From positions 1 through 64,000 of the forward strand of contig NZ_JADPKY010000106.1 of assembly GCF_023074185.1 (NCBI RefSeq): a stretch of 64,000 nucleotides of DNA, written 5' to 3'. The translations under genes were made by a program, and so were the position numbers. Numbering within the stretch: position 1 is the stretch's first letter; the number at the start of each line of letters is the position of its first letter. Positions 10,125 to 17,690 of the stretch are shown piece after piece. The notes beneath the pieces were generated by a model. It ran no database searches, had not been told where the DNA came from, and was given only the letters and a program-made list of their open reading frames with translations. Origin of the DNA: Bradyrhizobium sp. 132. Its GTDB lineage: Bacteria > Pseudomonadota > Alphaproteobacteria > Rhizobiales > Xanthobacteraceae.

Positions 10125-11255
10125 ATGGATATTCAGTTCACGGAAGAGCAGGAATTGCTGCGATCCAGCGTCCAGCGCCTGTTGCGCGACCAGTACGACT
10201 TCGAGGCGCGGCGCAAGATCGTGGCAAGCGAGGAGGGCTTCAGCCGAAAGCAATGGGACGCTTTCGCCGAGCTCGGCCTTCTCGCTGCACCGTTCTCCGA
10301 GGGCGCCGGCGGTCTCGGCGGCGGTCCGCTGTCGACCATGATCGTGATGCATGAGTTCGGCCGTCACCTCGTGGTCGAGCCGTTCGTCGAGACGGTGGTG
10401 CTGGCCGGCGGATTGATCGAGCACGTGGGCACGCCGGAGCAGCAGCAAAGCTTCATCCCTGAAATCATCGACGGCTCGAAAATCTGGACGCTGGCCTGGA
10501 CGGAGAAGGCATCGCGCTTCGATCTTGCCAATGTCACGACGCGGGCGCGGCGCGAGGGGAGCGACCACATCCTGACCGGCGCGAAGACCATGGTGATCGC
10601 CGCACCTTGGGCCGACTATCTGATCGTCTCTGCGCGGACCTCCGGCGACGATCGTGACCGCGGCGGCGTCAGCCTGTTCGTGGTCGATCGGCGCGCGACC
10701 GGCGTCGATCTCCGGAGCTTCAAGACCATCGACGGCCGCCGGGCTGCCGAGCTCGGCCTGCACGAGGTCCGCGGGCAATTGCTGGGCGCAGAAGGCGAGG
10801 GTCTTGCCGCGCTGGAAGCCTGCCGTGACCGTGCCATCGGCGCGCTCTGCGCGGAAGCAGTCGGCGCCATCGGCGAGCTGAATTCGGCGACGCTGGAGTA
10901 TTCGAAGACGCGCAAGCAGTTCGGCACCACCATCGGTTCCTTCCAGGTGCTGCAGCACCGAATGGTCGACATGTTCATCGCACATCAGGAGGCGCTTTCC
11001 CTGATGCAGCATCTGAGCCTCAGTCTCAGCGCTGGCGATGCCGGCCTGTCGCGGCTCGCCTCGGGTGCCAAATCGAAGATCGGCTATGCCGGCAAGTTCG
11101 TCGCCGACCAGGCGGTGCAGCTTCACGGCGGCATGGGAATGACCGACGAGCTCAACGTCGGGCACTATTTCAAGCGAATCTCCTCCATCAACATCCAGTT
11201 CGGCGATCCCGCGTTCCATGTGCTGCGTTACGCGCAGCTGGACGCGGCCGCATAA
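10125..11255 (+). CDS. Acyl-CoA dehydrogenase, second partner lacking the GGSNEIQR motif
   Basis: A 376-residue acyl-CoA dehydrogenase homologue. The N-terminal domain (MDIQFTEEQELLRSSVQRLL), middle domain and C-terminal LHGGMGMTDELNVGHYFKRI are recognisable. The usual GGSNEIQRNIIA ending of its neighbour is replaced by INIQFGDPAFHVLRY, and the middle-domain motif reads WTEKASRFDLAN instead of SEPGSGSD. Such changes are typical of the partner subunit in alpha2beta2 ACADs, where active sites are shared. GGGAGG precedes ATG 10125. It probably works with the 8920-10101 protein; substrate unknown. Confidence 0.87.
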   Translation: MDIQFTEEQELLRSSVQRLLRDQYDFEARRKIVASEEGFSRKQWDAFAELGLLAAPFSEGAGGLGGGPLSTMIVMHEFGRHLVVEPFVETVVLAGGLIEHVGTPEQQQSFIPEIIDGSKIWTLAWTEKASRFDLANVTTRARREGSDHILTGAKTMVIAAPWADYLIVSARTSGDDRDRGGVSLFVVDRRATGVDLRSFKTIDGRRAAELGLHEVRGQLLGAEGEGLAALEACRDRAIGALCAEAVGAIGELNSATLEYSKTRKQFGTTIGSFQVLQHRMVDMFIAHQEALSLMQHLSLSLSAGDAGLSRLASGAKSKIGYAGKFVADQAVQLHGGMGMTDELNVGHYFKRISSINIQFGDPAFHVLRYAQLDAAA

Positions 11256-11269
11256 GCAGCGAGGCAGGC

Positions 11270-12457
11270 ATGACCACTGAAGCAGTCATCGTTTCCACCG
11301 CCCGAACGGCCGTCGGAAAAGCGTATCGCGGCGCGCTCAACAACACGGACGGCCCCACCACGGCCGGGCACGTGATGGCCGAAGCCGTGAAGCGCGCCGG
11401 CATCGCGCCCGGAGAAGTAGAAGACGTGGTCATGGGCTGCGCGATGCAGCAAGGCACCATGGTGATGAACGTGGCGCGCAAGGGCGCGATCCGCGCCGGC
11501 CTGCCCATCACGGTGGCCGGCACAACGATCGACCGGCAATGCGCGTCCGGCCTGCAGGCCATCGCGGTCGCCGCGCGCTCGGTGATGCTCGACGGGGTCG
11601 AGGTCGCGATCGGCGGAGGCATCGAGTCGATCAGCCTCGTGCAGAACGAGCACATGAACAAGTTCCACGCGGTGGACGACGAGCTGATGGCAATGAAGCC
11701 CGAAATGTACATGTCGATGCTCGATACCGCCGAGGTCGTTGCCGAGCGCTACAAGATCGGCCGCGACAAGCAGGACGAATACAGCCTCGAGTGCCAACGC
11801 CGCGTCGGCGCTGCGTTACAGGCCGGCCGCTTCAACGACGAGATCGTGCCGTTCACGACCAGGATGGCGCTGTTCAACAAGGACACCAAGGAGGTCACCT
11901 ACGAGCAGGTGACGCTCACCAAGGACGAAGGCCCGCGTCCGGAAACCACCGCCGAAGGCCTCGCCAAGATCAAGCCGGTGTTCGAGGGCAAGACAATCAG
12001 CGCAGGAAATGCCAGCCAGCTCTCGGACGGTGCCTCGGCCTGCGTGATCATGAGCGACAAGATTGCGGCCAGAAAGGGTCTCAAGCCGCTTGGCATTTTT
12101 CGTGGCTTCGTCGCTGCCGGCGTCGAGCCGGACGAGATGGGTGTCGGCCCGGTCGCCGCGATCCCGCGCCTGCTCAAGCGCCATAACCTCAAGATCGACG
12201 ACATCGACCTCTGGGAGCTGAACGAGGCCTATGCGGTGCAGGTGATCTATTGCCGCGACAAGCTCGGAATCGATCCGGACAAGCTCAACGTCAACGGCGG
12301 CTCGATCGCGATCGGTCATCCCTACGGCATGACCGGGTCGCGGCTCACCGGCCATCTCCTGATCGAGGGCCGGCGGCGCAAGGCGAAGTACGGCGTGGTG
12401 ACCATGTGCATCGGTGGCGGCATGGGCGCAGCCGGCCTGTTCGAAATCATCCACTGA
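11270..12457 (+). CDS. Thiolase (acyl-CoA acyltransferase)
   Basis: A 395-residue thiolase. The nucleophilic Cys is in TIDRQCASGLQAIAVA (residue 91), the catalytic His in NGGSIAIGHPYGMTGSR, and the second Cys in MCIGGGMG. It would perform the CoA-dependent retro-Claisen cleavage that ends a beta-oxidation round. It starts 15 bases after the second acyl-CoA dehydrogenase and is followed within 25 bases by the NMO-like gene. No dedicated hydratase or 3-hydroxyacyl dehydrogenase lies in this operon, so those steps must come from the SDRs here, from elsewhere in the window (20805, 30671, 32363) or from housekeeping genes. Confidence 0.92.
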   Translation: MTTEAVIVSTARTAVGKAYRGALNNTDGPTTAGHVMAEAVKRAGIAPGEVEDVVMGCAMQQGTMVMNVARKGAIRAGLPITVAGTTIDRQCASGLQAIAVAARSVMLDGVEVAIGGGIESISLVQNEHMNKFHAVDDELMAMKPEMYMSMLDTAEVVAERYKIGRDKQDEYSLECQRRVGAALQAGRFNDEIVPFTTRMALFNKDTKEVTYEQVTLTKDEGPRPETTAEGLAKIKPVFEGKTISAGNASQLSDGASACVIMSDKIAARKGLKPLGIFRGFVAAGVEPDEMGVGPVAAIPRLLKRHNLKIDDIDLWELNEAYAVQVIYCRDKLGIDPDKLNVNGGSIAIGHPYGMTGSRLTGHLLIEGRRRKAKYGVVTMCIGGGMGAAGLFEIIH

Positions 12458-12479
12458 GCGGCAACGCGGGAGATCATTC

Positions 12480-13493
12480 GTGAAGACAGCAATTACCGAA
12501 CTGTTCGGCATCGAGCACCCGATCATCCAGGGCGGAATGCACTATGTCGGCTTCGCCGAAATGGCGGCTGCCGTCTCCAACGCGGGCGGGCTCGGCTTGA
12601 TTACGGGCCTGACGCAGAGAACGCCGGAGCTGCTGGCCAAGGAGATCGCTCGCTGCCGCGACATGACGGACAAGCCGTTCGGCGTGAATCTGACATTCCT
12701 GCCGACCTTCAGCGCGCCGCCCTATCCGGAGTACATCGCGGCCATCAGAGAGGGCGGCGTCAAGATCGTCGAAACCGCCGGGCGCAGCCCCGAACAGTAC
12801 ATGCCGGCCCTGAAGGCGGGCGGCATCAAGGTGATCCACAAATGCACCTCCGTCCGGCATTCACTGAAGGCCGAGCAGATCGGTTGCGATGCCGTCAGCG
12901 TCGACGGCTTCGAGTGCGGGGGCCATCCCGGCGAGGATGACATGCCGAACATGATCCTGTTGCCGCGCGCCGCGGAGGAACTGAAGATCCCGTTCGTTGC
13001 CTCGGGCGGCATGGCGGATGCGCGCAGCCTGGTTGCCGCCCTGGCGATGGGCGCTGCGGGCATGAACATGGGCACGCGCTTCATCGCCACCAAGGAAGCG
13101 CCGGTGCACGAGAACGTCAAGAAGGCGCTGGTCGCGGCGACGGAACTCGACACCAGGCTCGTGATGCGTGCGCTCCGGAATACAGAGCGGGTCCTGAACA
13201 ACAAGGGCGTCGAGCAACTGCTCGAGATCGAGCGCGAGAAGGGCAAGAGCCTCAAGATCGAGGACATCCATGACCAGGTGGCGGGCGTCTATCCCAAGGT
13301 GATGATCGACGGCGACATGGATGCGGGCGCATGGAGCTGCGGCATGGTCGTCGGGCTCATTCACGACATTCCGTCCGTGAAGGAACTGATCGACCGCATC
13401 ATGGCGGATGCGGAAAGACTCATCCGGCAGCGCCTGACTGGTTTCCTCGACGGCGCCGGACAGCGGCCGGCTGCGGCTCGGGCGATGGCTTAG
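12480..13493 (+). CDS. Nitronate monooxygenase / 2-nitropropane dioxygenase-like flavoprotein
   Basis: A 337-residue FMN TIM-barrel protein: ELFGIEHPIIQGGMHYVGFA at the N terminus, AVSNAGGLGLI, the VSVDGFECGGHPGEDD segment holding the region of the family's catalytic His, and PFVASGGMADARSLVAALAM with GAAGMNMGTRF for the phosphate site. GTG 12480 is the start: GGGAG lies 7 bases upstream and the protein then begins at the fold. Characterised relatives oxidise nitronates, but several homologues in CoA-ester pathways act as enoyl-CoA reductases or isomerases (for example IpdC in steroid ring degradation). Its place at the end of a beta-oxidation operon favours that second type of role; this is inference. 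Confidence 0.82.
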   Translation: MKTAITELFGIEHPIIQGGMHYVGFAEMAAAVSNAGGLGLITGLTQRTPELLAKEIARCRDMTDKPFGVNLTFLPTFSAPPYPEYIAAIREGGVKIVETAGRSPEQYMPALKAGGIKVIHKCTSVRHSLKAEQIGCDAVSVDGFECGGHPGEDDMPNMILLPRAAEELKIPFVASGGMADARSLVAALAMGAAGMNMGTRFIATKEAPVHENVKKALVAATELDTRLVMRALRNTERVLNNKGVEQLLEIEREKGKSLKIEDIHDQVAGVYPKVMIDGDMDAGAWSCGMVVGLIHDIPSVKELIDRIMADAERLIRQRLTGFLDGAGQRPAAARAMA

Positions 13494-13537
13494 CCCGGGA
13501 GGACATACCGCTTCCGGACGTTCTGACGGAGGCTATG

Positions 13538-13559
13538 CGCACGCATGGTCATGCGTGCG
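13538..13559. promoter_or_regulatory. Perfect 10-bp inverted repeat CGCACGCATG-GT-CATGCGTGCG
   Basis: Two exact 10-base arms are separated by 2 bases in the 127-bp gap between the NMO-like gene and the flavin reductase. The tiny loop and lack of a T-run argue against an intrinsic terminator, so an operator for a dimeric regulator of 13621-14274 is more likely. No -35/-10 pair is obvious next to it. Confidence 0.45.
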
Positions 13560-13620
13560 TCGATCTTTGTTGAAGCTCAACGGGTCAGATCGACGGCCTT
13601 CGGCAGCTTCGGGGGCATTT

Positions 13621-14274
13621 ATGGACCAGGCCGACTTCCACTACTACGAGCCTTCGAAAGGCCACGGGCTCCGGCATAATCCGTTCAATGCGATAATCGC
13701 GCCGCGTCCGATTGGGTGGATCTCATCGCGCAATGCAGCCGGTCGATTGAACTTGGCCCCCTACAGCTTTTTCAACGCGTTCCTCTACGATCCTCCGATC
13801 ATCGGATTTTCCTCGATCTCGTGGAAAGACACCGTCAAGAACGTCAGCGAGACGCGCGAATTTGTCTGGAATCTGGTCACCATGGATCTCGGCGAGCGCA
13901 TGAACGTGACAGCGACGCCACTCGATCACGGCGTGAGCGAGTTCGAAGCAGCCGGTTTGACACCGATACCCGGACGCCACGTTGCTGTGCCGCGGGTGGG
14001 CGAGAGCAGGGCCGCCATGGAATGCAAAGTCGTCGAGGTCTCTCAGCTGGCCAACGCACGCGGAGAAAAGGTCGAAGGATGGTTCGTGCTTGGTGAGGTC
14101 GTCGCGGTCTACATCGACAAAACGTTGATCGAGGACGGCGTCTACAACACGGCACTTGCGCGTCCCATTCTGCGCGCCGGCCGGGGTGGAGATTATCTCG
14201 AGGTCAGGACCGAGAACATGTTCGAGATGAAGCGCCCAGCGGGCAGCAGCAAGCCGGAGTTCCACGGGACCTGA
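13621..14274 (+). CDS. Flavin reductase-like (FMN-binding split-barrel) protein
   Basis: A 217-residue protein of the flavin-reductase-like split-barrel family. IIAPRPIGWISSRNAAGRLN and APYSFFNAFLYDPPIIGFSS form the FMN-binding strand-loop typical of the family, and KDTVKNVSETREFVWNLVT follows. Such proteins either reduce FMN with NAD(P)H for a partner monooxygenase or act as stand-alone flavoproteins. No monooxygenase partner lies beside it except, loosely, the NMO-like protein. ATG 13621 is chosen over the upstream in-frame 13555 because it fits the family start; a GGGGG run lies upstream. The gene is separated from the preceding operon by 127 bp with a strong dyad. Confidence 0.85.
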   Translation: MDQADFHYYEPSKGHGLRHNPFNAIIAPRPIGWISSRNAAGRLNLAPYSFFNAFLYDPPIIGFSSISWKDTVKNVSETREFVWNLVTMDLGERMNVTATPLDHGVSEFEAAGLTPIPGRHVAVPRVGESRAAMECKVVEVSQLANARGEKVEGWFVLGEVVAVYIDKTLIEDGVYNTALARPILRAGRGGDYLEVRTENMFEMKRPAGSSKPEFHGT

Positions 14275-14401
14275 TTGAGCTGGAAACAGGCTCAATTGTG
14301 GGGCCGACCATGCCTTGCCGCGTTTTGCCCGACAGGCCTAAGCCCGACTTCGCAAAGCCGATGAGTGACTGAACGGAAGCGCGTGCGGAGTCATACGCCC
14401 A

Positions 14402-15604
14402 TCAAGCCCCCGGGCCCCGCGCGTACAGGCCAAGAGCCAGCAGGGAGAACGCGCTCATCACGACGCCCAGCGCAAACATTGCTTCATGTGACACTGTGGC
14501 AGCAAGCCATACGCCGATTGCCGCGATCATCATCTGCAAGAAACCCAGCAGCGCCGAGGCCGCGCCGGCTTTCTCGCCGAATGGAGACAACGCGCGCGCC
14601 GTGGCCAATGGACCGACAATGCCCATGCCGAGGAGATATATGCTCATTGCGGCTAAGAACGGCAAGAAAGTCGGACTGATCAGCGAGATGAGCAGGATCG
14701 CAAGGCTGCTGGCGGTCGTCGCGCACAAACCTGCCCGGATCGGACCATCGAGCCCGTAGCGTGGTGCCAATCTTGTGGCAAGCATACCCGCGGCGAATAC
14801 GATGAAGACGGTGCCGGCAAAGAAGAGCCCGAGCTGGATCGGCGTGAAGTGCAACGCTTCGATGAATAGGCGCGGCGCAGCGGAAAACATCGAGAACAAG
14901 CCGCCCATAGTGAGGCTCGAGGCGGCCGCGGGGGTAGCGAAGCGACGGTCTCGAATCAGACCGGCATAGGTCCTGCCGACGACAACTGGATTGAACGGCG
15001 TGCGGATCGAATTGTGGGTTTCGCCAAGAACGATGGCGTAGGCAACGGCGCTGACGGCGGCAAAGGCTGCGACCAGCGCGAATTCGGCGCGCCAGCCCAG
15101 GCTGTGGTCGAGGGCGCCGCCAAGCAGCGGCGAGAATCCGGGAGCAGCGGACATCACGATCATGATGAGCGCCATCGCGCGCGCCAGTGCGGCGCCACTG
15201 AACATGTCGCGGGCGATAGCGCGAGACAGCACTGACGTCGCGCAAGCACCTGTTGCCTGCACGACGCGGCCGATGAGGAGATTGGGCAGGTCGGTTGCCA
15301 GACCGCACCAAACGCTGCCGACGAAAAACACAGCAAATCCGATCAGGACCGGCCAACGTCTTCCGTAGCGATCCGAAAGCGGTCCGACCAGGAGCTGGCC
15401 TAACCCGAACACTGCAAGAAACACGGTGATGGCGGACGTGACCTCTGCAGTCGTGACATTCAATGAGATCGCAATCTGCGGCAGAGACGGCAGCAAGATG
15501 TTAGTCGCGAGCGTTCCCATCGCGGCCAGGACGGAAAGGACCGCGATAGGCAGGGCGCTGGAGGTGGGAATGTCCCGAGGCGCGGTGTTGATCAGGTCAG
15601 CCAT
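14402..15604 (-). CDS. Bcr/CflA-type multidrug MFS transporter
   Basis: A 400-residue inner-membrane transporter with 12 predicted hydrophobic segments. LLVGPLSDRYGRRWPVLIGF in the loop between helices 2 and 3 is the MFS motif A, and RVVQATGACATSVLSRAIARD is typical of the Bcr/CflA drug:H+ antiporter group. It probably exports toxic intermediates or unrelated compounds. ATG 15604 has a GGATCCCATGG context without a strong ribosome-binding site. It is 95 bp downstream of the thiolase at 15700-16890 on the same strand, possibly in one transcript. Confidence 0.88.
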   Translation of the reverse strand: MADLINTAPRDIPTSSALPIAVLSVLAAMGTLATNILLPSLPQIAISLNVTTAEVTSAITVFLAVFGLGQLLVGPLSDRYGRRWPVLIGFAVFFVGSVWCGLATDLPNLLIGRVVQATGACATSVLSRAIARDMFSGAALARAMALIMIVMSAAPGFSPLLGGALDHSLGWRAEFALVAAFAAVSAVAYAIVLGETHNSIRTPFNPVVVGRTYAGLIRDRRFATPAAASSLTMGGLFSMFSAAPRLFIEALHFTPIQLGLFFAGTVFIVFAAGMLATRLAPRYGLDGPIRAGLCATTASSLAILLISLISPTFLPFLAAMSIYLLGMGIVGPLATARALSPFGEKAGAASALLGFLQMMIAAIGVWLAATVSHEAMFALGVVMSAFSLLALGLYARGPGA

Positions 15605-15699
15605 GGGATCTTTCGCGTGACAGGGATAGGTAGATCAAGGCGGCGAGTGACGCGGTTCGCGCCGCTTGCCGATTCCGTTTTTGTCGCCTAGCCGCAATA

Positions 15700-16890
15700 T
15701 CAGCGGACGACGCGCTCGATCGCGATGGCCGTGGCTTCGCCGCCGCCGATGCAGAGTGACGCGACCCCGCGCTTGAGGTTCCGCGTTTCGAGCGCGTGCA
15801 ATAGCGTCACGATCAGCCGCGCGCCGGTGGCGCCGATGGGATGACCTAGCGCGCAGGCGCCGCCATTGACGTTCAGCTTCTCTCTGGGGATGCCGAGATC
15901 CTTCTGTGCCGCCATCGCCACGACGGCAAATGCCTCATTGATCTCGAACAGATCTACGTCGCCAACGCTCCAGCCGACCTTGTCCAACAGCTTGCGAATA
16001 GCGGGGATCGGGGCCGTGGTGAACCATTGTGGCTCCTGGCTGTGGGTGGCATGGCCCTTGATCTCGGCGAGCACCGGGAGGCCGTCGCGATCGGCGAGCG
16101 AGCGTTTCGCCAAGACGAGCGCCGCAGCGCCGTCAGCATTGGCGGATGAGGCGGCGGGCGTGATGGTGCCGTTGGCGCGGAACGCGGCTTTCAGCCCGGG
16201 GATTTTGGCGGGATCTACCTTGAGCGGATGTTCGTCATTGGAGATGATCCGGGGCCCGGCTTTCTCGGTCAGCGTGATCGGAGCTATCTCAGCCTTGAAC
16301 GCGCCGCCCTCAACCGCCTTGCGGGCGCGGGTCAAGGTCTCGATCGCATACTCGTCCTGGTCCTTGCGGGTGAATTGATAGGCCTCCGCCGTGGCCTCGC
16401 CAAAGTCGCCCATCGAGCGTCCGGTCTCGTAGGCATCTTCCAGCCCGTCCATCAACATGTGGTCGATGATGCGGTCGTGGCCAGCGCGATAGCCGCCCCG
16501 CGCCTTGGCCAGCAAATAGGGCGCATTGCTCATACTCTCCATGCCGCCAGACAGAACGATCTCGGCGGAGCCCGCATTGATGATATCGTGAGCCAGCATG
16601 GTGGCCTTCATGCCGGAGCCGCAGACCTTGTTGATCGTGGTGGCGCCGGTGGCATCGGGCAATTTGGCGCCGCGCGCGGCCTGGCGTGCCGGCGCCTGGC
16701 CCTGTCCGGCCGGCAACACGTTGCCCATGAACACCTCGTCGATCCGCTCGGGCGCCAGTTTGGCTCGTTCGAGCGCAGATCCGATCACATGGGAGCCGAG
16801 CTTGTGGGCACTGAGTGGCGAGAGCTCGCCCATGAAGCGGCCGAGCGGCGTCCGGGCTGCGGAGAGGATGACGACGGGATCGGAAGCCAT
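15700..16890 (-). CDS. Acetyl-CoA C-acetyltransferase-type thiolase
   Basis: A 396-residue thiolase of the biosynthetic/acetoacetyl-CoA type. The reactive Cys is in TTINKVCGSGMKATMLA (residue 90), the His in NGGACALGHPIGATGAR and the second Cys in LCIGGGEATA. It resembles degradative and acetoacetyl-CoA thiolases more than the thiolase at 11270 does. GGAGAATTC precedes ATG 16890. A perfect 10-bp inverted repeat lies 26 bp upstream, in the region shared with the divergent TetR gene, so it is probably repressed by that regulator. It would release acetyl-CoA in the final step. Confidence 0.92.
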   Translation of the reverse strand: MASDPVVILSAARTPLGRFMGELSPLSAHKLGSHVIGSALERAKLAPERIDEVFMGNVLPAGQGQAPARQAARGAKLPDATGATTINKVCGSGMKATMLAHDIINAGSAEIVLSGGMESMSNAPYLLAKARGGYRAGHDRIIDHMLMDGLEDAYETGRSMGDFGEATAEAYQFTRKDQDEYAIETLTRARKAVEGGAFKAEIAPITLTEKAGPRIISNDEHPLKVDPAKIPGLKAAFRANGTITPAASSANADGAAALVLAKRSLADRDGLPVLAEIKGHATHSQEPQWFTTAPIPAIRKLLDKVGWSVGDVDLFEINEAFAVVAMAAQKDLGIPREKLNVNGGACALGHPIGATGARLIVTLLHALETRNLKRGVASLCIGGGEATAIAIERVVR

Positions 16891-16915
16891 GGCGAATTCT
16901 CCTGTTGATCGCTGT

Positions 16916-16941
16916 TGTTATATGACGATAATCATATAACA
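16916..16941. promoter_or_regulatory. TetR-type operator TGTTATATGA-N6-TCATATAACA
   Basis: An exact inverted repeat with 10-base arms and a 6-base centre sits in the 162-bp gap between the divergent thiolase (starts 16890) and TetR gene (starts 17053). It is AT-rich in a GC-rich setting and includes TATAAC-like -10 elements on both strands, so binding there would control both genes. Confidence 0.75.
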
Positions 16942-17052
16942 TGGCCGGCATTGCAATGAAATATTGCCGTCGCTTCAAAAGCGCGGTCCAGAAGCGCTGG
17001 TGGATGGGAACGGTCGTACAGCCGGTCACCGAGCAGCTTGCACGGAGGGGAG

Positions 17053-17676
17053 ATGCGTTACGTAGGAGACCATAGGCGCCAGACCCACAGCCGGATCGTT
17101 GAAAGTGCCTCCTACGGCTTGCGTCAAAACGGTGCCGAAGGGCTTAGTGTTGTCGAATTGATGAAGCTCGCCGGTCTTACGCACGGCGGGTTCTATAACC
17201 ATTTCGAGTCGCGTGCCGCGCTTGTTGGCGAGGCAATTGCGTTTGCGATGGATCAAACGGCCGAGCGGTGGAAAAAACTGGCGAACCGGAAGGCAAACGA
17301 GGATCGTTTCGAGACGTTGATCGCCGATTATCTCAGTTCCCGCCACCGCGACAATCCCAGACAAGGCTGCGCGCTTCCAGCCCTGGCCGCTGATGTCGCT
17401 CGATCGAGCCCGAGGGAGCAACGGGCGCTTGCTTCCAAGCTGGAGAAGATGATCGACATCCTGGTCGAAGTGCTTCCCGCCGAGGGTCCTCAACAGGCAC
17501 GCCAAATCGCGACGAGCGCCATTGCGACGATGGTTGGATCGATCGTGCTATCGCGTGCTGTCGGCGCCGGGAAGCTTTCCGACGATATTCTCGACGCCGG
17601 ACGGATGACTGTCTGCGGCCGGACTCACAAGCGACAGCGCAGAACAGCAAAGGCGATGAGCTGCGACAAACCATAA
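17053..17676 (+). CDS. TetR/AcrR-family transcriptional repressor
   Basis: A 207-residue regulator. The N-terminal helix-turn-helix reads SASYGLRQNGAEGLSVVELM and LTHGGFYNHFESRAALVGEA, with the classic GxFYxHFxxKxxL-like motif. The rest is a helical ligand-binding domain containing RQGCALPALAADVARS, typical of a TetR subgroup next to catabolic or efflux genes. ATG 17053 is preferred to ATG 17038 because GGAGGGGAG stands directly before it. It is divergent from the thiolase with a perfect dyad between them and may also be cotranscribed with the molybdoenzyme 14 bases downstream. A CoA-ester ligand is plausible but not shown. Confidence 0.88.
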   Translation: MRYVGDHRRQTHSRIVESASYGLRQNGAEGLSVVELMKLAGLTHGGFYNHFESRAALVGEAIAFAMDQTAERWKKLANRKANEDRFETLIADYLSSRHRDNPRQGCALPALAADVARSSPREQRALASKLEKMIDILVEVLPAEGPQQARQIATSAIATMVGSIVLSRAVGAGKLSDDILDAGRMTVCGRTHKRQRRTAKAMSCDKP

Positions 17677-17690
17677 TCTGGGAGGTGCCC

